Source of the DNA: JAXLQL01 sp046331625
GTDB taxonomy: Bacteria > Acidobacteriota > Terriglobia > Bryobacterales > Bryobacteraceae
DNA: 64,000 nt
NCBI GenBank assembly: GCA_046331625.1
Contig: JAXLQL010000002.1
Location: 310,001-374,000 of the forward strand
Reading direction: 5' to 3'
In this document: positions 42,265 through 51,525 of the stretch, one piece after another
Numbering within the stretch: position 1 is the first letter of the stretch
Layout: each line of letters opens with the position of its first letter
The notes under the pieces: generated by a model
The model's input: only the letters and a program-made list of their open reading frames with translations
Database searches by the model: none
Told to the model about the DNA's origin: nothing
Program-made: the position numbers and the translations under genes

Positions 42265-42812
42265 TTACACTCGCGTGAACTTGCGCAGGACCGGCGCATC
42301 CGGATACCCCGCCTCCGCACACCCCGCTACCCGCGCGACCTCGCTCACGTAGAGCCCGCCGTTGCCGTCGCCCCAGATATCGTGCGGAGCAAAGAAGTCG
42401 CCGGGTGACATCGGATTTCTGCCACCGCCCCAACGCGCGACGATATCGCCATCGGGCGTGAACACCGTAACGCGACCACCCGGCCAGCCCGGCTCCTTCC
42501 ACGGCCAAGACTTGATGCCCGCCTGGAAGCCGAGTTCGGCGACGTAGAGCAAGCCTGCGCGATCCACCCATCGCAAGGCCGCGCGACTTCGGTCCACTGC
42601 GTGAGAAAGCGGCCGTCGGGCGTGAAGAACTGAAGGCGGCTGTTCTCGCGATCGGAGACGATCACGCGTCCGCGCAAATCCACAGTGACCGCGTGCGGCA
42701 CGTTTGAAGTGTCCGGGACCTTCGCCCGGTTCGCCAGGAGCGGACGAACTTGCCATCGGCAGTGAAGACGAAGACTGTTCCAACGGCGGAGAGAGCGACG
42801 TTGGTGGGGGGT
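42265..42812 (-). pseudogene. Frameshifted NHL-propeller gene, copy 2
   Basis: Three blocks of the complete protein at 47347-48300 can be read, in different frames: PTNVALSAVGTVFVFTADGK, then VPHAV/VTVDLRGRVIVSDRENSRL, then GLLYVAELGFQAGIKSWPW to the natural end PVLRKFTRV. A segment between the first two blocks is deleted and at least two frame changes occur. It lacks the first blades and cannot make the full protein. Confidence 0.85.
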
Positions 42813-43167
42813 CGAACGGCTCGCTGCGGATGCGGGGAGGAGGTCCCGCGTTCGCGGGGTAGTTCGTTTTGAAAATTAGCATTTTCGAGCGGTCCGGCCT
42901 TCGCCGTTTTGGTTGGAGGAGCCGCGAGCTCCGGTGAAGCGAGCGGTGTCACCCTCCACGCCCAAGGGTAGCGGGAGGCGCGATCGGCCATGCAAAATCG
43001 TTTCCGGCAAATCACTGGCGGGATTGGAGTTACGATTTTTTCGGCACACGTGATGACATCACGGCTTGCTCGGCTATCGGCTCAACTCGCGTCAGATTCT
43101 GTAGCTATCGACGGATGCCGTGTTTGATTTGACAACAACTGGAAGCGCTCTTTGTCATGAAAAAAGC

Positions 43168-43198
43168 TTGACCGGCAAAAAAAAAGACGGTCTAGGAT
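43168..43198 (+). promoter_or_regulatory. Conserved module promoter, copy B
   Basis: TTGACC (43168-43173) and TAGGAT (43193-43198), spacer 19 bp, with a 9-A tract. It is the counterpart of 38364-38394. Confidence 0.55.
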
Positions 43199-43207
43199 AT
43201 TGCCAGG

Positions 43208-45793
43208 ATGATATCCTTGAAATCCCACCTATCGCAGTACGGATTCCGATTGGCCACACTTCTGTTGGCGTCGGCGTGCGCTTCCCAGGCGGTGGAGGTG
43301 TTCAAGGAGGATTTCGAATTCCGGAGCGACTACGGATATGTCCGCCCCGGCCCGGCCGCGCTCTACCCGGAAGGCAAGTACACTGTCGACAAGAACCCCA
43401 ACAATAGTCACAACCTCTTCACCTCGTTCGGCGATCACGGCACAGGTTTCGGTAACATGTTGATCGTCAATGGTGTGGCAAACTCGGTGGTGTGGCAAAG
43501 GAAGGTTTCGGGTTTCAATCCTGGCCAGCAGTACGTGATCCGCCTTTATGCCGCCAGCGTGTATCCGGACAACCCGGCTAGCCTGCAGTTCACGGTGAAC
43601 AATACGGCCGTGGGAAGCGCGCTTTCGCTCCTACCGGCAACCGGTGCGTGGAGGCTTCTGACTGTCACAGTGCCGGCCGCGACCAGCGTTCAGACCATCA
43701 AGGTGATCGACACCAATGGAAGCGCGGGAGGTAACGACTTCGCGATTGATGATTTCGAGGTGGTGGAAGTATCGACTCAAAGGTCGCTGCTGCGGGAAGA
43801 CTTCGAGGCCGTCACGCAGTATCGTTATGTTCCGCCCGCACCCAGTGCCCTTTACGATGAAGGGACAGCGACAGTGGACAACAACCCGAGCTATGATCAC
43901 CCGTACTTCGCCTATTTCGCAGACCACACGGGAAACAATGGCAACATGTTGATTGTCAACGGTGTCCCCGGTCTGGCAGTTTACACCTTGACTACACCAC
44001 AGTTCCAAGCCGGAAGTACGTACCGGGTGTCTTTCTACGCGCGGGCGACTTACCCGTACAATCCCGCGCAGTTGGCAGTTCGGGTCGATGGAGTGCTCTC
44101 GGGATCGCTGGTTTTGCCCCCGGACGGCGCGAGCGGGGCCTGGGTTCAGATCGTGGCCTTCTTCCTTGCGACTCGGCAGCAGCACCTGATTGAAATCGTC
44201 GACTTGGTGTCTGGAGCCGGAGGAAACGACTTTGCCCTGGACGATATCCAGATCACGACGGGACCATCATCAGACACAACACCGCCACAGATTACAGATT
44301 TAGGCGCTGTCGCCCAGAGTTCGACAACGGCGGTTGTCACCTGGAACACCATCGAGTATTCAACCACCTCGGTGGACTACGGTGTTGGGTCGGCGTGCAC
44401 GGGATTGGGGCCATACGTGAACGCCACTTTCGTCGTTGGCCAGCATCAGGCTTTGATTGGGAACTTGACGGCTAGCACCTCCTACTGTGTCAAGGTTACG
44501 TCAACGGACCAGGCGGGCAACCAAGCATTTCAGACGACGACCTTCCAGACACCTCCACCGCTCGCTGCCGGTTGCGTCGTCGATGTCGCTGTGATCAAGC
44601 GAACAAGGCGAGTAAACGGGAATCGCTTGGTCGGAACGGTCATCGCTTTCGCGAAATCTGGCGCTTGGCAGAACTGGGGCGCGTCCGTTAGTGGCGAACT
44701 TTGGTACCGAGACTCGGCTGGCAACACGCAAAGACTGGCCAACGGCAGCGCACCCTTCAGGTTTCTGCAGCCAATCGTCACTGGGCCGGGCCCCACCGGA
44801 GATCCTGAGAGCCCTTCGTACGAACCGGATCCTAACAACCCCTCGTGGAGTAGCGGCCCGATCGATCTCGAACCGAGGGGCAACGGACAGTATTGGGTTC
44901 GCGGGACCGGCACCTTCACCTCAGTCGCGTGTCTCTCTTCGCCTCCACCGATAGGTCCTTTGGACGGACCTCTTCGCGACATACGGCGGCCAAGCGCACC
45001 AAAAGTCATGCCGGACTACCCGGACCAGATGCACTTCCTGGGACCTGGCCGTTTGAGCAGCGGGCAGTATCGGGCTTCGACACGGTTAGTGTCAGGCAAT
45101 TCGAACTACGAAGAGTACAACACGTTTACGAATCGGGTTTGGCGAGTTGAGGAGTCGCCAGGTACGGGCTATGTACAGACACCGCTGAATTGCGACGCTA
45201 CTTATTGCCGGGAGGTCCCGTTGCGGGCGCTCAAGGCGAGCGATGCCTGTCGACAGAAGACTGTCAAGATATACAACGACTACGACGGATTCAGGTCAGA
45301 CCCGTTAGAGCTTTGGATCAACCGCCCCTATCAGACCGGTCCAACGTCCACGGCACCTCCAGAGGAGGACCAGGGCGGCTACAAAACGCGCGTTACCTTT
45401 GAAGTTCAGGACGCCTGCGGAGACGCGATGAGCGACTATGGGATCAACGAGCAATTCTCGAATGCAGCGACCCAACCTGGAGTGAACTGGCCTCCGCTCG
45501 AAGAGTCAGGCGATCAGATTACAGGCACCACAGTTACTGATTTTATCGGAGCCATCCCTGGCCCGCACTGTGGCGCTGACGCGGCCACGGTCTGTGCCCC
45601 TGCTCCTGAGTATCGCGATATCCCGATCGGAACGGACTGGATTCAGAGAGCTGACCAAACCTGGAGGGTGGGCTCGAGCATTCCTGGCCAAGGGATAACG
45701 ATCCGCTGGAACCTATTTTTCAAATACATCGATCACGGTGCCCACGGGGACGGAACGGCCGGCAGCATCGTAACTCCCTTTCCGCCGCAGTGA
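43208..45793 (+). CDS. Secreted two-jelly-roll protein, module B
   Basis: 861 residues, paralogue of the protein at 38413. The signal peptide and both jelly-roll-like domains are nearly identical, while the part after the fibronectin-like domain is strongly diverged. The Shine-Dalgarno AGGAGG of copy A is AGGATG here; the change creates an in-frame ATG (43208) three codons before the ancestral TTG (43217). If the conserved promoter is used, this ATG lies only a few bases from the mRNA start, so translation might be leaderless or weak. The two conserved domains each end GNDFAxDDxxI/V. Function unknown, extracellular. Confidence 0.8.
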   Translation: MISLKSHLSQYGFRLATLLLASACASQAVEVFKEDFEFRSDYGYVRPGPAALYPEGKYTVDKNPNNSHNLFTSFGDHGTGFGNMLIVNGVANSVVWQRKVSGFNPGQQYVIRLYAASVYPDNPASLQFTVNNTAVGSALSLLPATGAWRLLTVTVPAATSVQTIKVIDTNGSAGGNDFAIDDFEVVEVSTQRSLLREDFEAVTQYRYVPPAPSALYDEGTATVDNNPSYDHPYFAYFADHTGNNGNMLIVNGVPGLAVYTLTTPQFQAGSTYRVSFYARATYPYNPAQLAVRVDGVLSGSLVLPPDGASGAWVQIVAFFLATRQQHLIEIVDLVSGAGGNDFALDDIQITTGPSSDTTPPQITDLGAVAQSSTTAVVTWNTIEYSTTSVDYGVGSACTGLGPYVNATFVVGQHQALIGNLTASTSYCVKVTSTDQAGNQAFQTTTFQTPPPLAAGCVVDVAVIKRTRRVNGNRLVGTVIAFAKSGAWQNWGASVSGELWYRDSAGNTQRLANGSAPFRFLQPIVTGPGPTGDPESPSYEPDPNNPSWSSGPIDLEPRGNGQYWVRGTGTFTSVACLSSPPPIGPLDGPLRDIRRPSAPKVMPDYPDQMHFLGPGRLSSGQYRASTRLVSGNSNYEEYNTFTNRVWRVEESPGTGYVQTPLNCDATYCREVPLRALKASDACRQKTVKIYNDYDGFRSDPLELWINRPYQTGPTSTAPPEEDQGGYKTRVTFEVQDACGDAMSDYGINEQFSNAATQPGVNWPPLEESGDQITGTTVTDFIGAIPGPHCGADAATVCAPAPEYRDIPIGTDWIQRADQTWRVGSSIPGQGITIRWNLFFKYIDHGAHGDGTAGSIVTPFPPQ

Positions 45794-45810
45794 TTCAGGA
45801 GGAAGCACCC

Positions 45811-46911
45811 ATGCTCGCACGAATTGCAATACTCTTTGTCGCTCTCGAGATTCTGTGCCGCGGAGCCCTGTCCTCACCCGCGAGCCTAGCCCGGCTAATC
45901 GACGCGGCTGAGCTCACTCTCGTTGGCACAATCACAAACGTGGAGATAAATGGAACACGAGTGCGCTTCACCGTTGCTGCAGATCGAGTACTAAGTGGCG
46001 GCTCGCCCGGCGCCTTTGTAGTTGCCGCGACGGTTCCCAGGGAACTTCTCAGAACCCTACAGATTGCCCGGGAAACCAATCGGCCCCCGCGGAACCGGGT
46101 TCTGATCTTTGCCCGGAAGGCCGGCCAAGAGTGGGAACTCCTCCCAGCAACATCGGGGCACGTGACTTCGATTACGGAACTGATCCACGAGTTACCAAGT
46201 CAATATGTCGTACCGGCGCTACGTGCCTCCGACGGTCCAGATGAAGCCGTGGCTCGAGTGTTCTTGGGACACCTCGCGTCGAAACGCCCGGATTCGTCCG
46301 AGGGATGGCGTGCTCGCGAATCGCTCGCCTACTTCGCTCGCGAGAGAAAGGGCCGCATTCCGGCGGCGCTGCGCGAATTCGGCACTGAAGCGCTATCTTC
46401 GGCCGATCTCGATACTCGAGCTCTTGGGATTTCCCTGTCCGTAATGGAGAATTCCGTTTCCGCGCCGATGCTCATCGATCAAGCCCAATCCGTCCTGGGC
46501 GAGCAGCGAGCCGAGACGGTGATCAGGCACTTCAGGAACAACTTCAGTGCGGACGAGACTCTCGCTGCCCGTGCAGTGATACGCTTGTTGGGTAACGCTC
46601 GAAGCGAAAACCTGAAAGAGGCTTGCGTCCGTGTCTTGAGCAGGGCTCACACGCGGCCGGTCCTTCCTGTGCTGGTAGAAATGTTGGGTAGCGGCAATCC
46701 GCAGGTTCGAGGCGTTGCAGTTCGCGGGCTGGCAGATTTCGCGAACAACGTTCCGCCTGGCAAGTCGCAGAAGGCTCCCGGGCCTTGGCGATATCGGACG
46801 GACGAGACGGAGGCGCGGGGCGCAGGTGACATCGAGCGGCTTGCCCAACCCGCTAGCATCCAGTTCTGGCGTGCGTGGTGGGAACGCTACGGGAAGGAAC
46901 TCGCGGAGTGA
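45811..46911 (+). CDS. Exported HEAT-repeat-like protein, module B
   Basis: 366 residues from ATG 45811 with AGGAGG 8 nt upstream. Signal peptide IAILFVALEILCRGALS. Same layout as 41082: beta-rich N-domain (LTLVGTITNVEINGTRVRFTVAADRVLSGG) and helical pairs (AVIRLLGNARSENLKEACVRVL, then PVLPVLVEMLGSGNPQVRGVAV split over two repeats). The C-terminus SIQFWRAWWERYGKELAE keeps the Trp pattern. Identity with copy A is moderate, lower than in the jelly-roll domains of the partner gene. Its stop overlaps the next gene's GTG. Confidence 0.75.
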   Translation: MLARIAILFVALEILCRGALSSPASLARLIDAAELTLVGTITNVEINGTRVRFTVAADRVLSGGSPGAFVVAATVPRELLRTLQIARETNRPPRNRVLIFARKAGQEWELLPATSGHVTSITELIHELPSQYVVPALRASDGPDEAVARVFLGHLASKRPDSSEGWRARESLAYFARERKGRIPAALREFGTEALSSADLDTRALGISLSVMENSVSAPMLIDQAQSVLGEQRAETVIRHFRNNFSADETLAARAVIRLLGNARSENLKEACVRVLSRAHTRPVLPVLVEMLGSGNPQVRGVAVRGLADFANNVPPGKSQKAPGPWRYRTDETEARGAGDIERLAQPASIQFWRAWWERYGKELAE

Positions 46912-47333
46912 GGCTACTTCTATCGATCTCGGTCGCTGCGGCGACGCAAGCCCAACTCGCCAACGTGACACCGAACCTACGGCTCAATCTCATTCCGGCC
47001 TGCATGCTTCGGGACGAGGTGGAGCTACCCACGGTAGACCAGCGCATCTTTCGGACCGAGTGTTCCACGCTCCAGCGAGAAGTGGCAGCGCTCGGTTCCC
47101 GGTTGCGGGCTCAACAAGGCAGGCGGCCCCCGGGGCCACGCGACATCACCGAAGCGAATCGCCAGCGAGACTCTGCGATCCAACGGTCTTGCGAGCGGCT
47201 GGATCGGGGTCTGACCGAGCAAGGGCGACGCATTCTTCTCCAGTTTTTCACAGAGATTGAGAACAGTACTACTACGATTCGTTTAAGCGGCAACGGCTCG
47301 GCCCAGGTTTCTGCTTCCGAGGCGAAAAAGTAG
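46908..47333 (+). CDS. Small exported coiled-coil protein of module B
   Basis: 141 residues. GTG start at 46908 overlaps the upstream TGA (46909-46911), and AAGGAA lies about 11 nt before. Signal peptide MRLLLSISVAAATQAQ. Charged helices (RTECSTLQREVAALGSRL) follow. There are three cysteines after the signal region. It has no counterpart in module A, where the HEAT-like gene is followed by the palindromic repeat. No family recognised. Confidence 0.6.
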   Translation: MRLLLSISVAAATQAQLANVTPNLRLNLIPACMLRDEVELPTVDQRIFRTECSTLQREVAALGSRLRAQQGRRPPGPRDITEANRQRDSAIQRSCERLDRGLTEQGRRILLQFFTEIENSTTTIRLSGNGSAQVSASEAKK

Positions 47334-47346
47334 GGAGGAGTCGTCG

Positions 47347-48300
47347 TCACACGCGCGCGAACTTGCGCAGGACCGGCGCATCCGGATACCCAGCCTCGGC
47401 GCAACCCGCCACGCGTGCCACCTCGCTGATGTAGAGCCCGCCGTTGCCGTCGCCCCAGATATCGTGCGGAGCAAAGAAGTCGCCGGGTGACATCGGATTC
47501 CTGCCGCCGCCCCAGCGCGCGACGATATCGCCGTCAGGCGTGAAGACGGTCACGCGACCGCCCGGCCAGCCCGGCTCTTTCCACGGCCAAGCCTTGATTC
47601 CCGCCTGGAAGCCGAGCTCGGCGACGTAAAGCAAGCCTTCGCGATCCACCCACACATCGCAGGGACGCGCGACATCTGTCCACTGAGTCAGGAGGCGCCC
47701 GTCGGGCGTGAAGAATTGGAGGCGGCTGTTCTCGCGGTCGGAGACGATCACGCGCCCGCGCAAGTCCACGGTGACCGCATGCGGCACGTTGAACTGTCCG
47801 GGACCTTCGCCGGGCTCGCCCCACGAGCGCACGAACTTGCCATCGGCCGTGAAGACGTGGATGCGCGCGTTGCCGTAGCCATCGGAGACGTAGACGGTTC
47901 CATCTTCGCCGAGGGCTACGTTGGTGGGGAAGTGGAACGGTCCGCCGCCGCGGATGGTGCGATAGTCGAAGCCGGCGATGCCGGTGTCGCTCGGTTTGCC
48001 GCGTGTGCCGAGGGTCCAGACGAGTTCGCCATCGCGGGTGAATTTGTGGACGGCGTGGCCGAAGTCGTCAGTGCAGTAGAGCGAGTCATCGGGACCGATG
48101 GTGAGTCCGTGCGGGCGATCGAACAAGCCGGAGCCCCAGGAACGGAGGAAGCGGCCGGATTGGTCGAAGACGAGCATGGGCGGGTCGCCGCGATGGAAGA
48201 CCCAGACTTCGCCGCGGGAGTCGACAGCGGCGGAGACGACGTCGGAGAAGGCGATCCCAGGAGGGAGCGTGGGCCAATTGGGAATGGGCTCGTAGCGCAT
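47347..48300 (-). CDS. NHL-repeat beta-propeller protein, intact copy
   Basis: 317 residues, no obvious signal peptide. Repeating blades: GLTIGPDDSLYCTDDFGHAVHKF, then NVALGEDGTVYVSDGYGNARIHVF, then VTVDLRGRVIVSDRENSRLQFF, each with the VxVSD pattern of NHL repeats as in peptidyl-alpha-hydroxyglycine amidating lyase-like proteins (longer pieces quoted as separate motifs). The final blade ends PVLRKFARV. It lies 66 bp after infB on the same strand. Two degenerate 3' copies at 37743 and 42265 show that it was the source of the duplicated modules. Confidence 0.85.
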   Translation of the reverse strand: MRYEPIPNWPTLPPGIAFSDVVSAAVDSRGEVWVFHRGDPPMLVFDQSGRFLRSWGSGLFDRPHGLTIGPDDSLYCTDDFGHAVHKFTRDGELVWTLGTRGKPSDTGIAGFDYRTIRGGGPFHFPTNVALGEDGTVYVSDGYGNARIHVFTADGKFVRSWGEPGEGPGQFNVPHAVTVDLRGRVIVSDRENSRLQFFTPDGRLLTQWTDVARPCDVWVDREGLLYVAELGFQAGIKAWPWKEPGWPGGRVTVFTPDGDIVARWGGGRNPMSPGDFFAPHDIWGDGNGGLYISEVARVAGCAEAGYPDAPVLRKFARV

Positions 48301-48310
48301 GGCGAAAGAG

Positions 48311-48350
48311 GCGGGACTAAAGTCCCGCGCTGGCTAAAGCCCGCCCTACG
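48311..48350. repeat. Half-copy of the GGGACTGAAGTCCC repeat
   Basis: GCGGGACTAAAGTCCCGCGC followed by TGGCTAAAGCCCGCC, the same element as 33113-33152, in the spacer between infB and the NHL gene. Confidence 0.8.
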
Positions 48351-48366
48351 AAACACGGACTCGGCA

Positions 48367-51300
48367 TCAGGCGACTTCCTGGGCGATCTTTTCGACGAGG
48401 AAAGCTTCGAGGATGTCTCTCGGTTTGACGTCACTGAAGCTTTCGAGCGAGATGCCGCACTCGAAGCCGGTCTTCACTTCGCTGACGTCGTCTTTGAAGC
48501 GGCGGAGTCCGGCGATCTTGCCGGTGTGAATGACCACGTTGTCGCGCAGCACACGAACCGAGTTGCCGCGCGAGATGTTGCCGTCGAGCACCATGCAACC
48601 GGCCACCATGCCGACCTTGGTGATCTTGAACACCTCGCGGACTTCGGCGCGGCCGCGGTAGGTTTCCTTGATCACCGGCTCGAGCAAGCCGGACATCGCT
48701 TTCTTGATCTCTTGCGTAAGGTCGTAGATGATCGTGTGCAGGCGGATGTCGACGTTTTCCTGCTCAGCGACTTGAGCGGCGGTGCGCTCGGGTCGAACGT
48801 TGAATCCGATGACGATCGCGTCCGACGCCGACGCCAGCAGAACGTCGGTTTCGGTGATGGCGCCGACGCCGGTGTGGAGCACCTTGATGCGGACCTTCTC
48901 CGAAGACAGCTTCTGTAGGGATTCGCTGAGCACTTCGGCGGAACCGCCCACGTCGGCTTTGATGATGAGATTCAGTTCCTTGGTTTCGCCTTCTCGCAAC
49001 TGCTGATGGAGCGTCTCGAGCGTGAGGCGGTTGGTTTTGGCGAGCGCCTGTTCGCGCGCTTTGGTCTCGCGGAACATGACGATCTGTTTCGCCTTGGCGG
49101 TATCGGTCACCACCTGGAGCGTGTCGCCGACGTCGGGCAGAGACTCGAGGCCGAGCACTTCGACGGGCGTGGCGGGTTCGGCTTCGCGAACCGATTCGCC
49201 GTGATCGTTGACGAGCGCGCGGACGCGGCTGAAGACGGTGCCGCAGATGAACTGGTCGCCCACGCGAAGCGTGCCGTTGCGAACGAGAATCGTGGCCACC
49301 GGACCGCGGCCGCGATCGAGCTTGGCTTCGAGCACGGTACAGATGGCGGGGCGGGTGTGGTTCGCCTTGAGATTCTGCATCTCGGTGACGAGCAGAATCA
49401 TTTCGAGCAGGAGATCGATGTTCTGGTGCGCCTTGGCGGAGACGGGAACCATGACGGTGTCACCGCCCCAGTCTTCCGCGAGCAGGCCGCGATCGGAGAG
49501 TTGTTGCTTGATGCGATCGGGCTGTGCGTCGGGCTTGTCGATCTTGTTGATGGCGACGATGATCGGAACCTTGGCCGCCTTGGCGTGATCGATGGCTTCG
49601 AGCGTTTGCGGCATGACGCCATCGTCGGCGGCCACCACGAGGATGACGATATCGGTGACGCGAGCGCCGCGGGCGCGCATGCGGGTGAACGCTTCGTGGC
49701 CCGGGGTGTCGATGAAGACGATCTTGCGATCCTTGCGCGTCACCTGGTAGGCGCCGATGTGTTGGGTGATGCCGCCGGCCTCGTGGGCGGCGACGTCGGC
49801 TTCGCGAATGGCGTCGAGCAGCGAAGTCTTGCCGTGGTCGACGTGGCCCATGACGGTGACGACTGGGGCGCGCGGGACTTGGTCGGCGGTTTCTTCGGTG
49901 AGCTCCACTTCCCAGGTGGACTCTTCTTCGAACGTCATCTGAGAAGACGTGGCGCCGAAGGCGTTGACGAGTTCCTCGGCGAGTTTGATGTCGAGCGTCT
50001 GATTGATGGTGGCGAAGATTTTCTTATCCACCAGCTTCTTGATGACGAGGCTCGCCTTGATTCCGAGCTTTTCGGCGAGTTCCTTGACGGTGATGCCCTC
50101 TCCGATGGTGATTTCCTTGTTGACCGCGATCACCGGCTCTTCGCGGTGCCGCGCCATGGGCCGTAGACGGCCCTCTTCGAGTTCACGCTCACGCGGCTTG
50201 TGGCCACCCGGCTTTTGCGGATGGCGGCGCGTGTCTCCGGGCGGCGGCGGAGGCGGCTCGGGCAGCGGCGCGGTGGGATGCATGCCGCGACCGCGGGGGG
50301 GGCGGCCACCGGGTCCAGGCCCGGGTGCGCCGGGCATGCCGGGTCCGCGTTGGACGCCGAGGTTGGGGCGGAGGGGTCCGCGATAGATGGGTTGTCCGGG
50401 AACAGGCGCGGTGCGCGCGGCGGGAGCGCCAGGACGCGGCGCCGGCTGGCCGGGCGCGGTTCGCTGCGCTTGGAGCCGAGCTACGAGATCGGGCCGCGGA
50501 GGAACCACGGGTCTCGGGGGAGGTTGGCCGACACGAGAAGAAGGTCCGGAGGCGGCGCCGGGTTGCGGCGGAGCGGGCCGGGCAGGAGGCGGAGGCGGCA
50601 CGCCCGGGCCGGCGGGGCGCGATGGTTCCACTCCTGGGGGCAGGGGCTGGCGAGGTCCAGAGAGGATCTGTCCGGGCCGGGGCGAAGGGGCTTGCGGCGG
50701 AGCAGGTTGCGGTTTCGCCACCGGAGTTGGCGGAGGCGCGGGTGTGCCGGGTGCAGCCGGTCCGCGCGCTTCCATCGGAGGCCGAAGCGGAGGCCGAACT
50801 ACCGGCGGTTGAACGGGAGTAGTAGGCGCGCTCGGAGCGGGCGGGGGGGGCGTGGCGGCGCGCGGCGGCACTGGGATCGCCGGAGGCGTTGGCGCTGGCG
50901 CGGCAGGTGCGGAGCGGCCGGCCAGTGGCGGACGCAAAGGTTGCACGGGGCGCGCGGATTTCGGCTCTTCAACTGCTGCGCTCGGAGGCGCGGATGGAGT
51001 TTGCACGGGCGGAACGGGAATTGCGGGCGCGGCGGCCACCGGGGGCGGGGCCACGGGGGGGGGAGCCATGGGTGCGGGCGCGGGCTCCGGTTTCGGAGGC
51101 GCAGCTACAGGAGGCGGCGGTACGGGAGGACGGACCGCAACCGGCGGCATGATCGGCTTCGGCGGCGCGGCCACGGGAGCAGGGGGTTCGACGGGCGCGG
51201 ATTCCGGGTGCGCGGTTTCGACCGGAGCGGTTTCGACGGCTTCGATGGTTTCGATCTCCTCTTCTTCGAGGAGCAACGACTCCTGATAAGGTTCGGTCGA

Positions 51301-51474
51301 GGCAGTGCGCGGGGTGGAGCCGAAATGCTTGCGGAGCGCTTCGACGACATGATCGTCGAGCGAGCTGGAGTGCGTCTTCTTTTCCGTCACGCCCAACTCG
51401 GGGAGCATTCTGAGGATTTCGCCTGGCTTGACCTCTAGCTCCCGAGCCAGTTCGTTGATTCGGATTTTACTCAT
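48367..51474 (-). CDS. infB: Translation initiation factor IF-2
   Basis: 1,035 residues from ATG 51474 (MSKIRINELARELEV); an upstream in-frame TTG at 51498 is less likely. The N-terminal IF2N-type domain is followed by a proline- and alanine-rich linker of about 300 residues, then a second IF2N-like segment (TVKELAEKLGIKASLVIKKL), G domain with GHVDHGKT (543-550), switch DTPGHEAF and NKID, and the C-terminal beta barrels (AGCMVLDGNISRGNSVRVL). It brings fMet-tRNA to the 30S subunit. The linker makes it longer than E. coli IF2 (890). Last gene of rimP-nusA-infB; rbfA does not follow. Confidence 0.96.
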   Translation of the reverse strand: MSKIRINELARELEVKPGEILRMLPELGVTEKKTHSSSLDDHVVEALRKHFGSTPRTASTEPYQESLLLEEEEIETIEAVETAPVETAHPESAPVEPPAPVAAPPKPIMPPVAVRPPVPPPPVAAPPKPEPAPAPMAPPPVAPPPVAAAPAIPVPPVQTPSAPPSAAVEEPKSARPVQPLRPPLAGRSAPAAPAPTPPAIPVPPRAATPPPPAPSAPTTPVQPPVVRPPLRPPMEARGPAAPGTPAPPPTPVAKPQPAPPQAPSPRPGQILSGPRQPLPPGVEPSRPAGPGVPPPPPARPAPPQPGAASGPSSRVGQPPPRPVVPPRPDLVARLQAQRTAPGQPAPRPGAPAARTAPVPGQPIYRGPLRPNLGVQRGPGMPGAPGPGPGGRPPRGRGMHPTAPLPEPPPPPPGDTRRHPQKPGGHKPRERELEEGRLRPMARHREEPVIAVNKEITIGEGITVKELAEKLGIKASLVIKKLVDKKIFATINQTLDIKLAEELVNAFGATSSQMTFEEESTWEVELTEETADQVPRAPVVTVMGHVDHGKTSLLDAIREADVAAHEAGGITQHIGAYQVTRKDRKIVFIDTPGHEAFTRMRARGARVTDIVILVVAADDGVMPQTLEAIDHAKAAKVPIIVAINKIDKPDAQPDRIKQQLSDRGLLAEDWGGDTVMVPVSAKAHQNIDLLLEMILLVTEMQNLKANHTRPAICTVLEAKLDRGRGPVATILVRNGTLRVGDQFICGTVFSRVRALVNDHGESVREAEPATPVEVLGLESLPDVGDTLQVVTDTAKAKQIVMFRETKAREQALAKTNRLTLETLHQQLREGETKELNLIIKADVGGSAEVLSESLQKLSSEKVRIKVLHTGVGAITETDVLLASASDAIVIGFNVRPERTAAQVAEQENVDIRLHTIIYDLTQEIKKAMSGLLEPVIKETYRGRAEVREVFKITKVGMVAGCMVLDGNISRGNSVRVLRDNVVIHTGKIAGLRRFKDDVSEVKTGFECGISLESFSDVKPRDILEAFLVEKIAQEVA

Positions 51475-51525
51475 ACGGCACGATGACGGTACACACAACG
51501 GGCGTGTCTGTCCGCGAAAAACTCC

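Noticed and set aside
49006..51438. Long plus-strand frames (386 and 412 codons) across infB
   Set aside because: They are antisense shadows produced by the GC-rich third positions of infB, Arg/Gly-rich, without ribosome sites or motifs.
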